Positions 25,297 through 32,506 of a stretch of 64,000 nucleotides of DNA are shown here, one piece after another (the first letter of the stretch is position 1; each line of letters starts with the position of its first letter). Made by a program: the position numbers and the translations under genes. Under the pieces are notes generated by a model that saw only the letters and a list, made by a program, of their open reading frames with translations, made no database searches and was not told where the DNA came from. Location of the stretch: the NCBI RefSeq assembly GCF_016306625.1, contig NZ_JACOII010000038.1, positions 1 through 64,000 of the forward strand, in the 5' to 3' direction. The stretch comes from Xenorhabdus lircayensis (GTDB taxonomy: Bacteria; Pseudomonadota; Gammaproteobacteria; Enterobacterales; Enterobacteriaceae).

Positions 25297-25659
25297 TTTG
25301 TGCCCTCTACAGGAAGATACTTAGGCGGTTATGAGCAAAAAAACAGACTTACCGGCCTTTCAATGTACAAAAGCTATCAGTTCACAACGTAGGCATTACA
25401 AACAACAGTGTGTTTTAATCGACGTGGAGCATATCAGTATTATTCCAGACCTTAATTAAAAATTGACTATTATTTGTACATGTATCTATCAGATTAGATC
25501 TGGTTTAAATTCTTCCCTGACCTGATTCGCTTTCCATCGAGTAATGTTTCCGTTGGCATCCACCAATATTATGATAACACGTGGATTGAAATGCAGCCTG
25601 CTACATGTTGATGAAAACTTATAACCATGCTCAGATGGTGCAATGGTATTCTAATTATG

Positions 25660-26994
25660 TTAGTAGCTAGCATCTTTAACATCTGTCTCAATATCTTTAA
25701 CTTGTTTAGCTATTCTTTTGCTAAAATGATAGTCAATTTCTTCATCAGTCATATCTTTGACACTCTTATTAAAGTAGTGGGTTAAGACATATGCTTTCTG
25801 AGATATATTATATTCATCAAAGTTAGGAATATAGTTAGTTTCTCGCCGATTATATTTAATTTGAAAAAATGTTCTTACAAATGACTTAAAATTCAAAGTA
25901 ACACTAAATCTATTACTCAATCTCTTCAAAAAATCATCTAGTCCATGTAATAATGTTTCATCATTAATTTCCGAGAAAAAGTACATCCATCCTCTTGATT
26001 TATTTTGAAATATACAACCTGTAATCCTTAGATTAATTCGCCATTCCAAAAACTCAGCACTTTTTAATTTAGAATGCTTGTAACCTGTAAATATAGCGAG
26101 CAATGATTCACGTAAATTTTCGACAGAACCTTTTCGTGCAGTTACTTTTCCAGTATCAAAATAATAGCCTAAATATCCAAATTCACTTCCATTTAAATAA
26201 CCAGTACTTGACTTGTCAGGATTTTTTTTAGGATCATATACATTCAATCCCAGACGTTTAAAGCGAGAAATAAAATCATAGGTTATTTCTGGTGCATCTG
26301 AAGACTTACAGAGAATCATCACATCATCAACATATCTGTAATATTTGATACCAATTTTGTTGCGATAATACATATCAACATTTAAGAGATAAATAGCTGC
26401 CAATATATTCGAGATTGATAAACCTTGTGGAACTCCACGTTCAGAGGGCAAATCATCACGTTTTGGCTTAGACACTGTAGCAGAACGAATAGCTCTTGCA
26501 ATCAAAGATAAAATCTTTTCATCTCTAATCTTGGCGCGTAACCTACTGATCAACTTATCATGCACAATTGATGGATAAAAATTAGCCACATCAAATTTCA
26601 TGAAAAATTCATAATCTTCGTCGTTAATATTGTTCTTAACATTATTTACCATATCTTGTGGTAAATCAAAAAATACCAATCCTTGGTATATTTCTTGTAA
26701 AAAATCACATATTGCTCGAAGAGCGATCTTATCTCGGATAGTAGGTATAGAAATTTCTCTTGGTGGTTTTCCTCTACCTTTACTGATAAGTTTTAATTTA
26801 TATTTATTGAATTTATAGTCACCTAAAAGACACTTTCGCTTAATGGTTTTTATTTCTTCTTTTTGAAATTTACAGAAAGTTTCATGTGACATGTTATCTA
26901 TGCCAATAGCAGGAGATAATGAAATAATATCTTTATAAATTCTCTTGAGATTCTTTACGCTAAAGTGCTTTTTAAATATATCAGATGAACTCAT
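25660..26994 (-). CDS. UG/Abi-type reverse transcriptase (predicted antiphage)
   Basis: 444 residues from the ATG at 26994, which shares its A with the TAA of the upstream SLATT gene (TAATG), showing coupling. RT motifs are intact: RT-A 'KFDVANFYPSI' (Asp135), 'RGVPQGLSISNILA' (about 186-200), catalytic 'YVDD' (221-224) and 'LGYYFDTGKVT' (RT-D/E region). About 170 C-terminal residues form an all-helical extension without a maturase X or HNH domain. 'PQGLSIS' differs from group II intron ('PQGG') and DGR-type enzymes and fits the unknown-group (UG) and Abi reverse transcriptases used in defence. The exact UG/DRT class needs phylogeny. Expected role: make DNA upon infection and trigger or control the membrane partner. 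Confidence 0.85.
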   Translation of the reverse strand: MSSSDIFKKHFSVKNLKRIYKDIISLSPAIGIDNMSHETFCKFQKEEIKTIKRKCLLGDYKFNKYKLKLISKGRGKPPREISIPTIRDKIALRAICDFLQEIYQGLVFFDLPQDMVNNVKNNINDEDYEFFMKFDVANFYPSIVHDKLISRLRAKIRDEKILSLIARAIRSATVSKPKRDDLPSERGVPQGLSISNILAAIYLLNVDMYYRNKIGIKYYRYVDDVMILCKSSDAPEITYDFISRFKRLGLNVYDPKKNPDKSSTGYLNGSEFGYLGYYFDTGKVTARKGSVENLRESLLAIFTGYKHSKLKSAEFLEWRINLRITGCIFQNKSRGWMYFFSEINDETLLHGLDDFLKRLSNRFSVTLNFKSFVRTFFQIKYNRRETNYIPNFDEYNISQKAYVLTHYFNKSVKDMTDEEIDYHFSKRIAKQVKDIETDVKDASY

Positions 26995-27557
26995 TACGCT
27001 TCTCTCAACACAAATAAAATAGCCAAAGGAAATAAAAACAGAACTAAGAAGATAGCGAAATTCCGTAATGTGTAAAACCAAATCTGCACTCTATGCCACC
27101 ATGTTGGGTGTTTTGTTAATAAATTTTTATCACATGTATTAAAGTCTTCATCAACCATTGCTTTAATAAAATCTCTTTCAAGATGGTTCTCTGAAACAGT
27201 TAATATCGATTGATACTCTTTATCTAGTTCGGTAAGGGTTGTGCTAATCAGGGAGGAAGTGTGAATTACACTTAACTTCTCATAACATTGTTTTATAAGC
27301 ATCGCACGCCCTTTGAAATTCATATTGTTAATGAAAAGAGTCAGCACAAGAATTAAAACAGATAATGCAACCATGATAACAGATTCATTATCGTTTGCAG
27401 GTGGTTTTACAAGTGAGTAAATAGAATAACAAACTAAGAATGAGGAATACCATAGCAAAAGAAACTGAGAATAATAATCTAAATTTAAAAGTCTACGCTC
27501 AGCTTTTATTTTAGCCTTACGTGTCCACCAAACTTTATCAGAGAAAGTGCTTTTCAT
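26994..27557 (-). CDS. SLATT-family membrane protein (predicted effector partner of the RT)
   Basis: 187 residues with hydrophobic segments at about 31-50, 59-77 and 160-184, and a basic N-terminal helix ('RKAKIKAERRLLNLDYYS'). The layout (basic amphipathic start, paired membrane helices, long cytoplasmic helix, C-terminal membrane helix) and the operon partner match SLATT family 5, described from genome context as a pore-forming effector linked to reverse transcriptases. No ribosome site precedes the ATG; instead a multi-hairpin RNA ends about 20 bases upstream. Killing by membrane damage is the inferred role. Confidence 0.75.
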   Translation of the reverse strand: MKSTFSDKVWWTRKAKIKAERRLLNLDYYSQFLLLWYSSFLVCYSIYSLVKPPANDNESVIMVALSVLILVLTLFINNMNFKGRAMLIKQCYEKLSVIHTSSLISTTLTELDKEYQSILTVSENHLERDFIKAMVDEDFNTCDKNLLTKHPTWWHRVQIWFYTLRNFAIFLVLFLFPLAILFVLREA

Positions 27558-27576
27558 AAAAAATCCGTATTAAGGT

Positions 27577-27707
27577 GAGGCGTCTAAGGTAGTAATAATG
27601 TAACGCCTGTAAACAGACTAGTAAACTAGAGGACAAGCCTCCCAAAATTAGTTGCACCCAGTATGACTGGATGATCGCAAAGCGATACGCCTCGTATAAG
27701 AGAATAC
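27577..27707 (-). ncRNA. Structured RNA directly upstream of the SLATT-RT genes
   Basis: About 130 bases packed with dyads. A 7-bp closing stem GAGGCGT (27693-27687) pairs with ACGCCTC (27583-27577). Inside it are hairpins ATCGC-n3-GCGAT (27674-27686), CCAGT-n3-ACTGG (27658-27670), GAGG-n5-CCTC (27629-27641), CTAG-n4-CTAG (27618-27629) and GTCTG-n4-CAGGC (27605-27618, written as minus-strand RNA). Outside it lies GTAT-n6-ATAC (27694-27707). Several defence RTs use a neighbouring non-coding RNA as template or scaffold, and this is the obvious candidate. Transcription is not shown. Confidence 0.6.
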
Positions 27708-27733
27708 TCCTGTTTTTAATAAAAAAAAACTTT

Positions 27734-27870
27734 TTATGGCAAAAAGCTGCCTACTGATCTAACCCACGTCTTGCGGACATAGCTCTTCTCATCATTTTCC
27801 TGACCTGCTCCTGTAATATTAGAAATGTTTGCTTCTGGCACAAAACAGGTTGTCAGATTACACGAAATAA
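27734..27870 (-). pseudogene. Coding-like relic upstream of the SLATT leader RNA
   Basis: Two overlapping minus-strand frames are open. One ends 'QVRKMMRRAMSARRGLDQ' (stop 27751-27753), the other 'SYVRKTWVRSVGSFLP' (stop 27734-27736). Neither has a convincing start. The region looks like the 3' end of an island gene cut by the cassette, and includes the right copy of the 16-bp repeat. Confidence 0.3.
27824..27839. repeat. 16-bp direct repeat, right of the RT cassette
   Basis: AATGTTTGCTTCTGGC, second copy of 25281-25296. The distance between copies is about 2.5 kb and spans exactly the RT, SLATT and leader RNA. Confidence 0.65.
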
Positions 27871-27998
27871 TAAGCCTTTGTTTAGACCTGTTTCTGATTT
27901 TGTGTGATCACCTATCATAAATAGATAACTTCATATTATTTTTCATAGTGTTAAAAATAATAACTAATTTAACCCGATATACTTTATATAAAAACACC

Positions 27999-29150
27999 AT
28001 GAAAAAACTTATCGAATTACGTCAACAAAAATCCGATTTAATTCAGCAAATGCGTTCACTGCTCACCAAAGCCGAAAACGAAAAGCGCTCACTGAATACC
28101 GATGAAGCCAAACAGTTCGACGAACTGCGCAGTCAGTCCGACACGCTGAATACTGAAATTGCCCGTTATGAAGCATTGGCTGATGAAGAACGCAGTCAGG
28201 CAAAAGCCCAGCCGACCAGCAAAAAACTCAACAATGATGAATTGCGCTACTACATCGTGACGGGCGAAACCCGCACCTTGTCTACGGCGGTTTCCTCAGA
28301 CGGCGGCTATACCGTTATCCCCGAACTGAACAAGCAGATTATGCAGCAACTGGCGGATGAATCCGTCATGCGCCAAATCTGTACCATCAAAACCACACGC
28401 AGCAACGAGTATAAGCAGTTGGTTTCTGTCGGTGGCGCAGCAGTGGCGCACGGGGAAGAGGGCAAGGCACGCGGTGAGACGTCCACGCCGAAGATGGAAG
28501 AAGTCAGCATTAAGCTATTTCCTATCTACGCCTATCCCAAGACCACGCAGGAGATTATCGATTTTAGCGATGTGGATATCTTAGGCTGGCTGACGTCTGA
28601 AATTGCCGACACATTCATTGATACCGAAGAAACAGATCTCGTCAGCGGTGACGGTAGTAAAAAAGCGAAAGGCTTCCTGTCTTATCCGCGTGATGATAAA
28701 ACCGACAAAGTACGTGCATTCGGTACATTGCAAAAACTGGAAGTTACCGCGCTTTCCGCCGATAGCCTGATTGACCTGAAATTCTTACTCAAGAACAAAT
28801 ATCGCAAAAATGCCGTCTGGGTGATGAACTCCGGCACAGCCGCTCAGGTGCAGAAGCTGAAAAACGGCAATGGTGATTATATCTGGCGGGAACGTTTACA
28901 GGCCGGTGATCCCGATATGCTGCTGGGCTTGCCTGTCCACTACCTCGAATTTATGCCGGAAGGTGTGATCGGTCTGGGTGACTTCAAACGCGGCTATTTC
29001 ATTGTTGACCATGAAACCGGCATTCGTACCCGCCCTGACAATATCACCGAGCCGGGTTTTTATAAGGTACATACCGATAAATATCTGGGTGGCGGGCTGG
29101 TGGATTCCAACGCGATTAAGGTACTGGAAGTGAAAGCAGCCAGCAACTAA
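27999..29150 (+). CDS. HK97-family major capsid protein
   Basis: 384 residues from the ATG at 27999 ('MKKLIELRQQKSDLIQQMRS'), the usual start of this family. A GTG 51 bases upstream is less likely. The N-terminal delta-domain-like coiled coil (about 1-75, rich in Glu/Lys/Gln) is followed by the HK97 fold: 'SSDGGYTVIPELNKQI', 'TPKMEEVSIKLFPIYAY', 'VMNSGTAAQVQKLK', 'GLPVHYLEFMPEG'. It forms the procapsid shell after the protease removes the delta domain. First gene of the packaging operon. Confidence 0.93.
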   Translation: MKKLIELRQQKSDLIQQMRSLLTKAENEKRSLNTDEAKQFDELRSQSDTLNTEIARYEALADEERSQAKAQPTSKKLNNDELRYYIVTGETRTLSTAVSSDGGYTVIPELNKQIMQQLADESVMRQICTIKTTRSNEYKQLVSVGGAAVAHGEEGKARGETSTPKMEEVSIKLFPIYAYPKTTQEIIDFSDVDILGWLTSEIADTFIDTEETDLVSGDGSKKAKGFLSYPRDDKTDKVRAFGTLQKLEVTALSADSLIDLKFLLKNKYRKNAVWVMNSGTAAQVQKLKNGNGDYIWRERLQAGDPDMLLGLPVHYLEFMPEGVIGLGDFKRGYFIVDHETGIRTRPDNITEPGFYKVHTDKYLGGGLVDSNAIKVLEVKAASN

Positions 29151-29194
29151 GCAGAAGGGGTATCGCGCCCCTTTCCAAGTCTTGGAGTCCATCA

Positions 29195-29743
29195 ATGAAA
29201 AATGATTTTGAAATCCGCACTGCTTTGTTGTCTGCCAACAATAAGACACTGACAGGTTATGTGATTAAGTGGAACAGCCGATCCCATGTGCTGTGGGATG
29301 AGTTTGTCGAACAATTCGCGCCGAATGCGTTTAACGCCAGCTTAGCGGCAGAGGCTGATATCAGGGCGTTGTACGAGCATGACCCGATGAACCTGTTAGG
29401 CCGCACCACGTCCGGTACGTTACAGCTTGCCGAAGATGCCACCGGATTACATTTCGAGTTAACACCGCCAGATACGCAATTAGGACGTGATGTACTGGCG
29501 CTGGTTGAACGCGGTGATATACAAGGGATGTCCTTTGGTTTTCGTGCCATTAAAGATCAGTGGGATACAGGTCAAACACCTTATATCAGAACTGTGTTAG
29601 AAGCCGAATTACGGGAAATTACCATTACCAGCTTGCCCGCCTATCCTGAGAGCGGCGTAGAGATTGCCAAGCGTTCGCTGAATACCATTAAACCCAGCGA
29701 CACTGACTTGCGTCATTACTGGCTGCAATTGTCTGAGGTGTAA
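29195..29743 (+). CDS. HK97-family prohead protease
   Basis: 182-residue serine protease that matures the capsid. Catalytic His62 in 'YEHDP' and Ser113 in 'GMSFGF' are present, in the usual 'LLGRTTSGTL' and 'REITITSLPAYP' setting. It lies after the capsid gene, the reverse of many HK97-like phages (portal, protease, capsid), but this order is typical of capsid-forming satellites. GGAG site upstream. Confidence 0.92.
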   Translation: MKNDFEIRTALLSANNKTLTGYVIKWNSRSHVLWDEFVEQFAPNAFNASLAAEADIRALYEHDPMNLLGRTTSGTLQLAEDATGLHFELTPPDTQLGRDVLALVERGDIQGMSFGFRAIKDQWDTGQTPYIRTVLEAELREITITSLPAYPESGVEIAKRSLNTIKPSDTDLRHYWLQLSEV

Positions 29744-29745
29744 CT

Positions 29746-30963
29746 ATGTGGCCGTTTAAGCGCAAAGCACCTGAAACCCGTAGTATGACGATGGAGGAGT
29801 TTCTTTCTCTGGCAGGCGTATCTAACACTAAATCGGGGGAGCATGTTTCACCCTCCACAGCGGAAGGTTTACCCGCCGTGATGAATGCCGTCACGGTGAT
29901 TAGTGAAGCCGTTGCATCCATGCCTTGCTACCTCTATCGGGTTCAACACCAGAACAGCAAAGAGTCCCGCGAATGGCTGAGTGATCACCCGGTGGATTAC
30001 TTGCTCAATGAGTGCCCGAATGACTGCCAGACCCCGTACCAGTTCAAGCGAACTTTGATGCGTCATTGCCTGCTGAATGGTAATGCGTATGCAGTGATTA
30101 TCTGGGGGCTGGATGGTCAGCCGCAATCTCTCCACCCTTATCCTCCTTCTGTGGTCGTACCACAACGATTACCGGATCACCGGTTCGCCTACACCATTAC
30201 CGAACCCTATAGCGGCAAGGTAAAAACCTATTTACAGGAAGAAGTCCTACACCTGCGCTATGCCACCGAAGACGGCTTTCTTGGCCGCTCACCCGTCACC
30301 ATTTGTCGTGAAACCTTGGGCTTGGGGCTGGCACAACAACGCCACGGAGCCAGCATTATGAAAGAGGGCATGATGGCGGCGGGGGTGATTAAAGCCGCTG
30401 ACTGGCTGGACGGAATCAAGGGAAACAAGGCACTGGAAGCCCTCGAACGTTATAAGGGTGCACGCAATGCAGGGAAAACGCCGATCCTTGAAGGCGGGAT
30501 GGAATACCAGCAGTTAGGCATGAGTAACCAAGATGCGGAATGGCTGGCTTCCCGTCGCTTCACCATTGATGATATCGCCCGTATGTTCAATGTCAGTCCG
30601 ATCTTTCTGCAAGAATATTCGAACAGTACCTACAGCAATTTTAGCGAGGCATCCCGCGCTTTTCTGACCATCACTATGCGCCCGTGGCTTGCCAATTTTG
30701 AACAACAAATCAAAGCGGCCTTGCTGATGAGTTCTCCAAAACGGGGTATTCGTTATCAGGTGGAATTTGACACTGCTGACTTACTGCGTGCTAATCCGAA
30801 AGAACGTTTCCAGAGTTATGAAACTGCCATTAAATCCGGCGTTATGTCACCGAATGAAGCCCGCGAACGCGAGGGATTATCGCCCCGTGAGGGCGGTGAT
30901 GAATTCAGTCAGGCATGGAAACAAACGGTCGAAGTGAAAAAACCAGTGGAGAACAAGGCATGA
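29746..30963 (+). CDS. Phage portal protein
   Basis: 405 residues, HK97-type portal: 'VMNAVTVISEAVASMPCYLYR' at the start, 'RHCLLNGNAYAVI', 'EEVLHLRYATEDGFLGRSPV', 'RRFTIDDIARMFNVSP' and 'GVMSPNEAREREGLSPREGGDE' at the end. It forms the dodecameric DNA channel at the capsid vertex. The ATG lies 2 bases after the protease stop with GAGGTG upstream, and the gene overlaps the adaptor by ATGA. Confidence 0.93.
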   Translation: MWPFKRKAPETRSMTMEEFLSLAGVSNTKSGEHVSPSTAEGLPAVMNAVTVISEAVASMPCYLYRVQHQNSKESREWLSDHPVDYLLNECPNDCQTPYQFKRTLMRHCLLNGNAYAVIIWGLDGQPQSLHPYPPSVVVPQRLPDHRFAYTITEPYSGKVKTYLQEEVLHLRYATEDGFLGRSPVTICRETLGLGLAQQRHGASIMKEGMMAAGVIKAADWLDGIKGNKALEALERYKGARNAGKTPILEGGMEYQQLGMSNQDAEWLASRRFTIDDIARMFNVSPIFLQEYSNSTYSNFSEASRAFLTITMRPWLANFEQQIKAALLMSSPKRGIRYQVEFDTADLLRANPKERFQSYETAIKSGVMSPNEAREREGLSPREGGDEFSQAWKQTVEVKKPVENKA

Positions 30964-31298
30964 GAGCAGGCAGATTGAGACACCGGATCACTCTTCAGAA
31001 AAATGAAATCACACGTGATGATTTTGGTTCGGTGATAAACAAATGGGTAGACGTTGCCGAAGTTTGGGCGGAAGTCATCGCAATTAGCGGGCGGGAACTG
31101 GTCGCATCGGGTGCAGTGCTATCCGAAGCTACCGTGCGTATCTGGCTGCGTTACCGTGATGATATCACCACAACAAATCGCATTGTCTATCAAGGCGCTA
31201 GCACCCACGGTAAGAGTTTTGCCATCGTTGCTGTTATCTCTGATCCGAAACACACCCGCTTAGAACTGCTTTGCAAGGGAGGCGTGAAATATGTCTGA
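30960..31298 (+). CDS. Head closure / head-tail adaptor protein
   Basis: 112 residues from the ATG that overlaps the portal stop. 'MRAGRLRHRITLQK' at the N-terminus and 'VWAEVIAISGREL' are typical of the phage head-tail joining family (SPP1 gp16-like). It closes the filled capsid and offers the site for tail docking. Overlaps the next gene by 8 bases. Confidence 0.85.
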   Translation: MRAGRLRHRITLQKNEITRDDFGSVINKWVDVAEVWAEVIAISGRELVASGAVLSEATVRIWLRYRDDITTTNRIVYQGASTHGKSFAIVAVISDPKHTRLELLCKGGVKYV

Positions 31299-31592
31299 TA
31301 TTGACATTCCCCTGAGTGAAATCAAACAACACTGTCGGATTGATGAAAGCGATACCCTTGATGATGCCCTCCTTACCACTTACGCCGAAGCCGCGCTGGA
31401 AGTGTGCCAGCAACATATCGGTAAGCGATTTGATAATGGCTTGGTTTTTACGCCAGCAATCAAAGTGGGTTGCCTGCTTTATATGGCTTGCTGTATGAAA
31501 ATCGGGAAATGGCAACCGATATTGAGCTTAAAGAAGTGCCTTTTACCATAAAATCGCTGTGGTCTGTCTATCGTGATGTGGGAGTCTACTAA
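31291..31592 (+). pseudogene. gp6-like head-tail connector, frameshifted
   Basis: The frame starts 'MSDIDIPLSEIKQHCRIDES', standard for the gp6-like connector, and reads well to 'VGCLLYMA' near 31491. It then runs into an unrelated tail and stops at 31551. In the next frame the expected C-terminus continues at once ('LLYENREMATDIELKEVP', 'SLWSVYRDVGVY') and ends at a TAA (31590-31592) overlapping the HNH ATG. Loss of one base, probably a G in 'ATGG-CTTG' near 31487, explains it. The copy is broken unless this is a sequencing error. Confidence 0.75.
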
Positions 31593-32026
31593 TGCCGTGG
31601 CAACCGTTGAAACGCTGTAGCTACCCACATTGCCGCGAGCGGGTGAAATCAGGCCGATGCGAGCAACACCAGCGGGAAACCAGACATCAGCAGGACAAGC
31701 AACGCGGCACCCGAACCCAGCGAGGCTACAGCAATCGATGGGGACGCTATCGGCTGCTCTACCTGAAAGCCAATCCATTATGTGTTCATTGCTTACCGCA
31801 GGGTATTTACACGCCTGCAATCATTGTGGATCACATCATCCCGATACAGGGTGATGCTGATGTGCTGTTCTGGCCTGCATCCAACCATCAGGCATTATGC
31901 CAGACCTGCCATAACCGTAAGACCGTACAGACTGACCCCATCACCAAAGCAAAGCGCAAACAGGGGATTTATCGGCAACAGGAAACCGAAGCGGCAAGGT
32001 ATCGAGACTGGTTATCAAATGAATAA
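31592..32026 (+). CDS. HNH endonuclease of the packaging module
   Basis: 144 residues with a basic N-terminal zinc segment (C9-x4-C14 ... C23), 'CVHCLPQG', 'VDHIIPIQGD' (His-His of HNH) and 'ALCQTCHNRKT'. HNH proteins beside TerS/TerL are required for cos cleavage in many HK97-like phages, so cos-type packaging is expected. Its ATG overlaps the stop of the ancestral connector frame. Confidence 0.88.
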   Translation: MPWQPLKRCSYPHCRERVKSGRCEQHQRETRHQQDKQRGTRTQRGYSNRWGRYRLLYLKANPLCVHCLPQGIYTPAIIVDHIIPIQGDADVLFWPASNHQALCQTCHNRKTVQTDPITKAKRKQGIYRQQETEAARYRDWLSNE

Positions 32027-32152
32027 TAACAAAACGAAATAACGGGGTGGGGGTATCAAAAATGACAAATGTCCCTCCCAGCGGAACCGCCCCCTCCTTT
32101 AATTTTTACGCACGGCACTTTTTTTGAAAATAAAACAACAAGGAAAAAAATC

Positions 32153-32506
32153 ATGGCAAGAGCGCCAAAACCGCCCACTTACCTTAATGATATCGCCGCC
32201 AGCCAATGGAAAGCCAAAGGTAAAATTTTAAGTGAGCGGGAAGACCTGAACGCCGCTGACTGGAACAATCTAGAACTCTATTGCGTGAACTATGCCATTT
32301 ACCGAAAAGCGGTGGCAGACCTTGATATCAGGGGCTTTAGTATTGTTAACAGTCAGGGTAGTGAGAGTCGAAACCCGTCATTGAGTGCCAAAGCCGATGC
32401 TGAAAAAATCATGATAAAAATGTCGTCATTGCTGGGTTTTGATCCTGTATCACGGCGTAAAAATCCGGTGGAAACCGAGGAAGAAGACGAGCTGGATCGC
32501 CTATGA
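32153..32506 (+). CDS. Terminase small subunit (P27-like)
   Basis: 117 residues from the ATG at 32153, which has AAGGA upstream; a longer frame from 32069 lacks support. 'MARAPKPPTYLNDIAASQWK' and 'NPSLSAKADAEKIMIKMSSL' plus 'GFDPVSRRK' are typical of P27-family small terminases, which recognise the packaging site. Overlaps TerL by ATGA. Confidence 0.85.
   Translation: MARAPKPPTYLNDIAASQWKAKGKILSEREDLNAADWNNLELYCVNYAIYRKAVADLDIRGFSIVNSQGSESRNPSLSAKADAEKIMIKMSSLLGFDPVSRRKNPVETEEEDELDRL

Larger units (their letters stand above)
24915..25659. other. Non-coding stretch with palindrome and relic frames
   Basis: About 745 bases. It holds a perfect 12-bp palindrome with T5 loop (24985-25013), a 31-codon frame (25045-25140), a 42-codon frame (25331-25459) with weak ribosome site, the left copy of a 16-bp repeat (25281-25296), and a coding-like minus-strand relic without start (25489-25650, including 'NPRVIIILVDANGNITRW'). 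None is a convincing gene. The P4-type origin could lie here. Confidence 0.45.

Noticed and set aside
25660-26994. Group II intron maturase, retron or diversity-generating RT
   Set aside because: No intron domain V/VI, maturase X or HNH region, no msr/msd-like msDNA gene pair with retron motifs, and no template/variable repeat pair. The PQGLSIS motif and SLATT partner fit UG/Abi enzymes.
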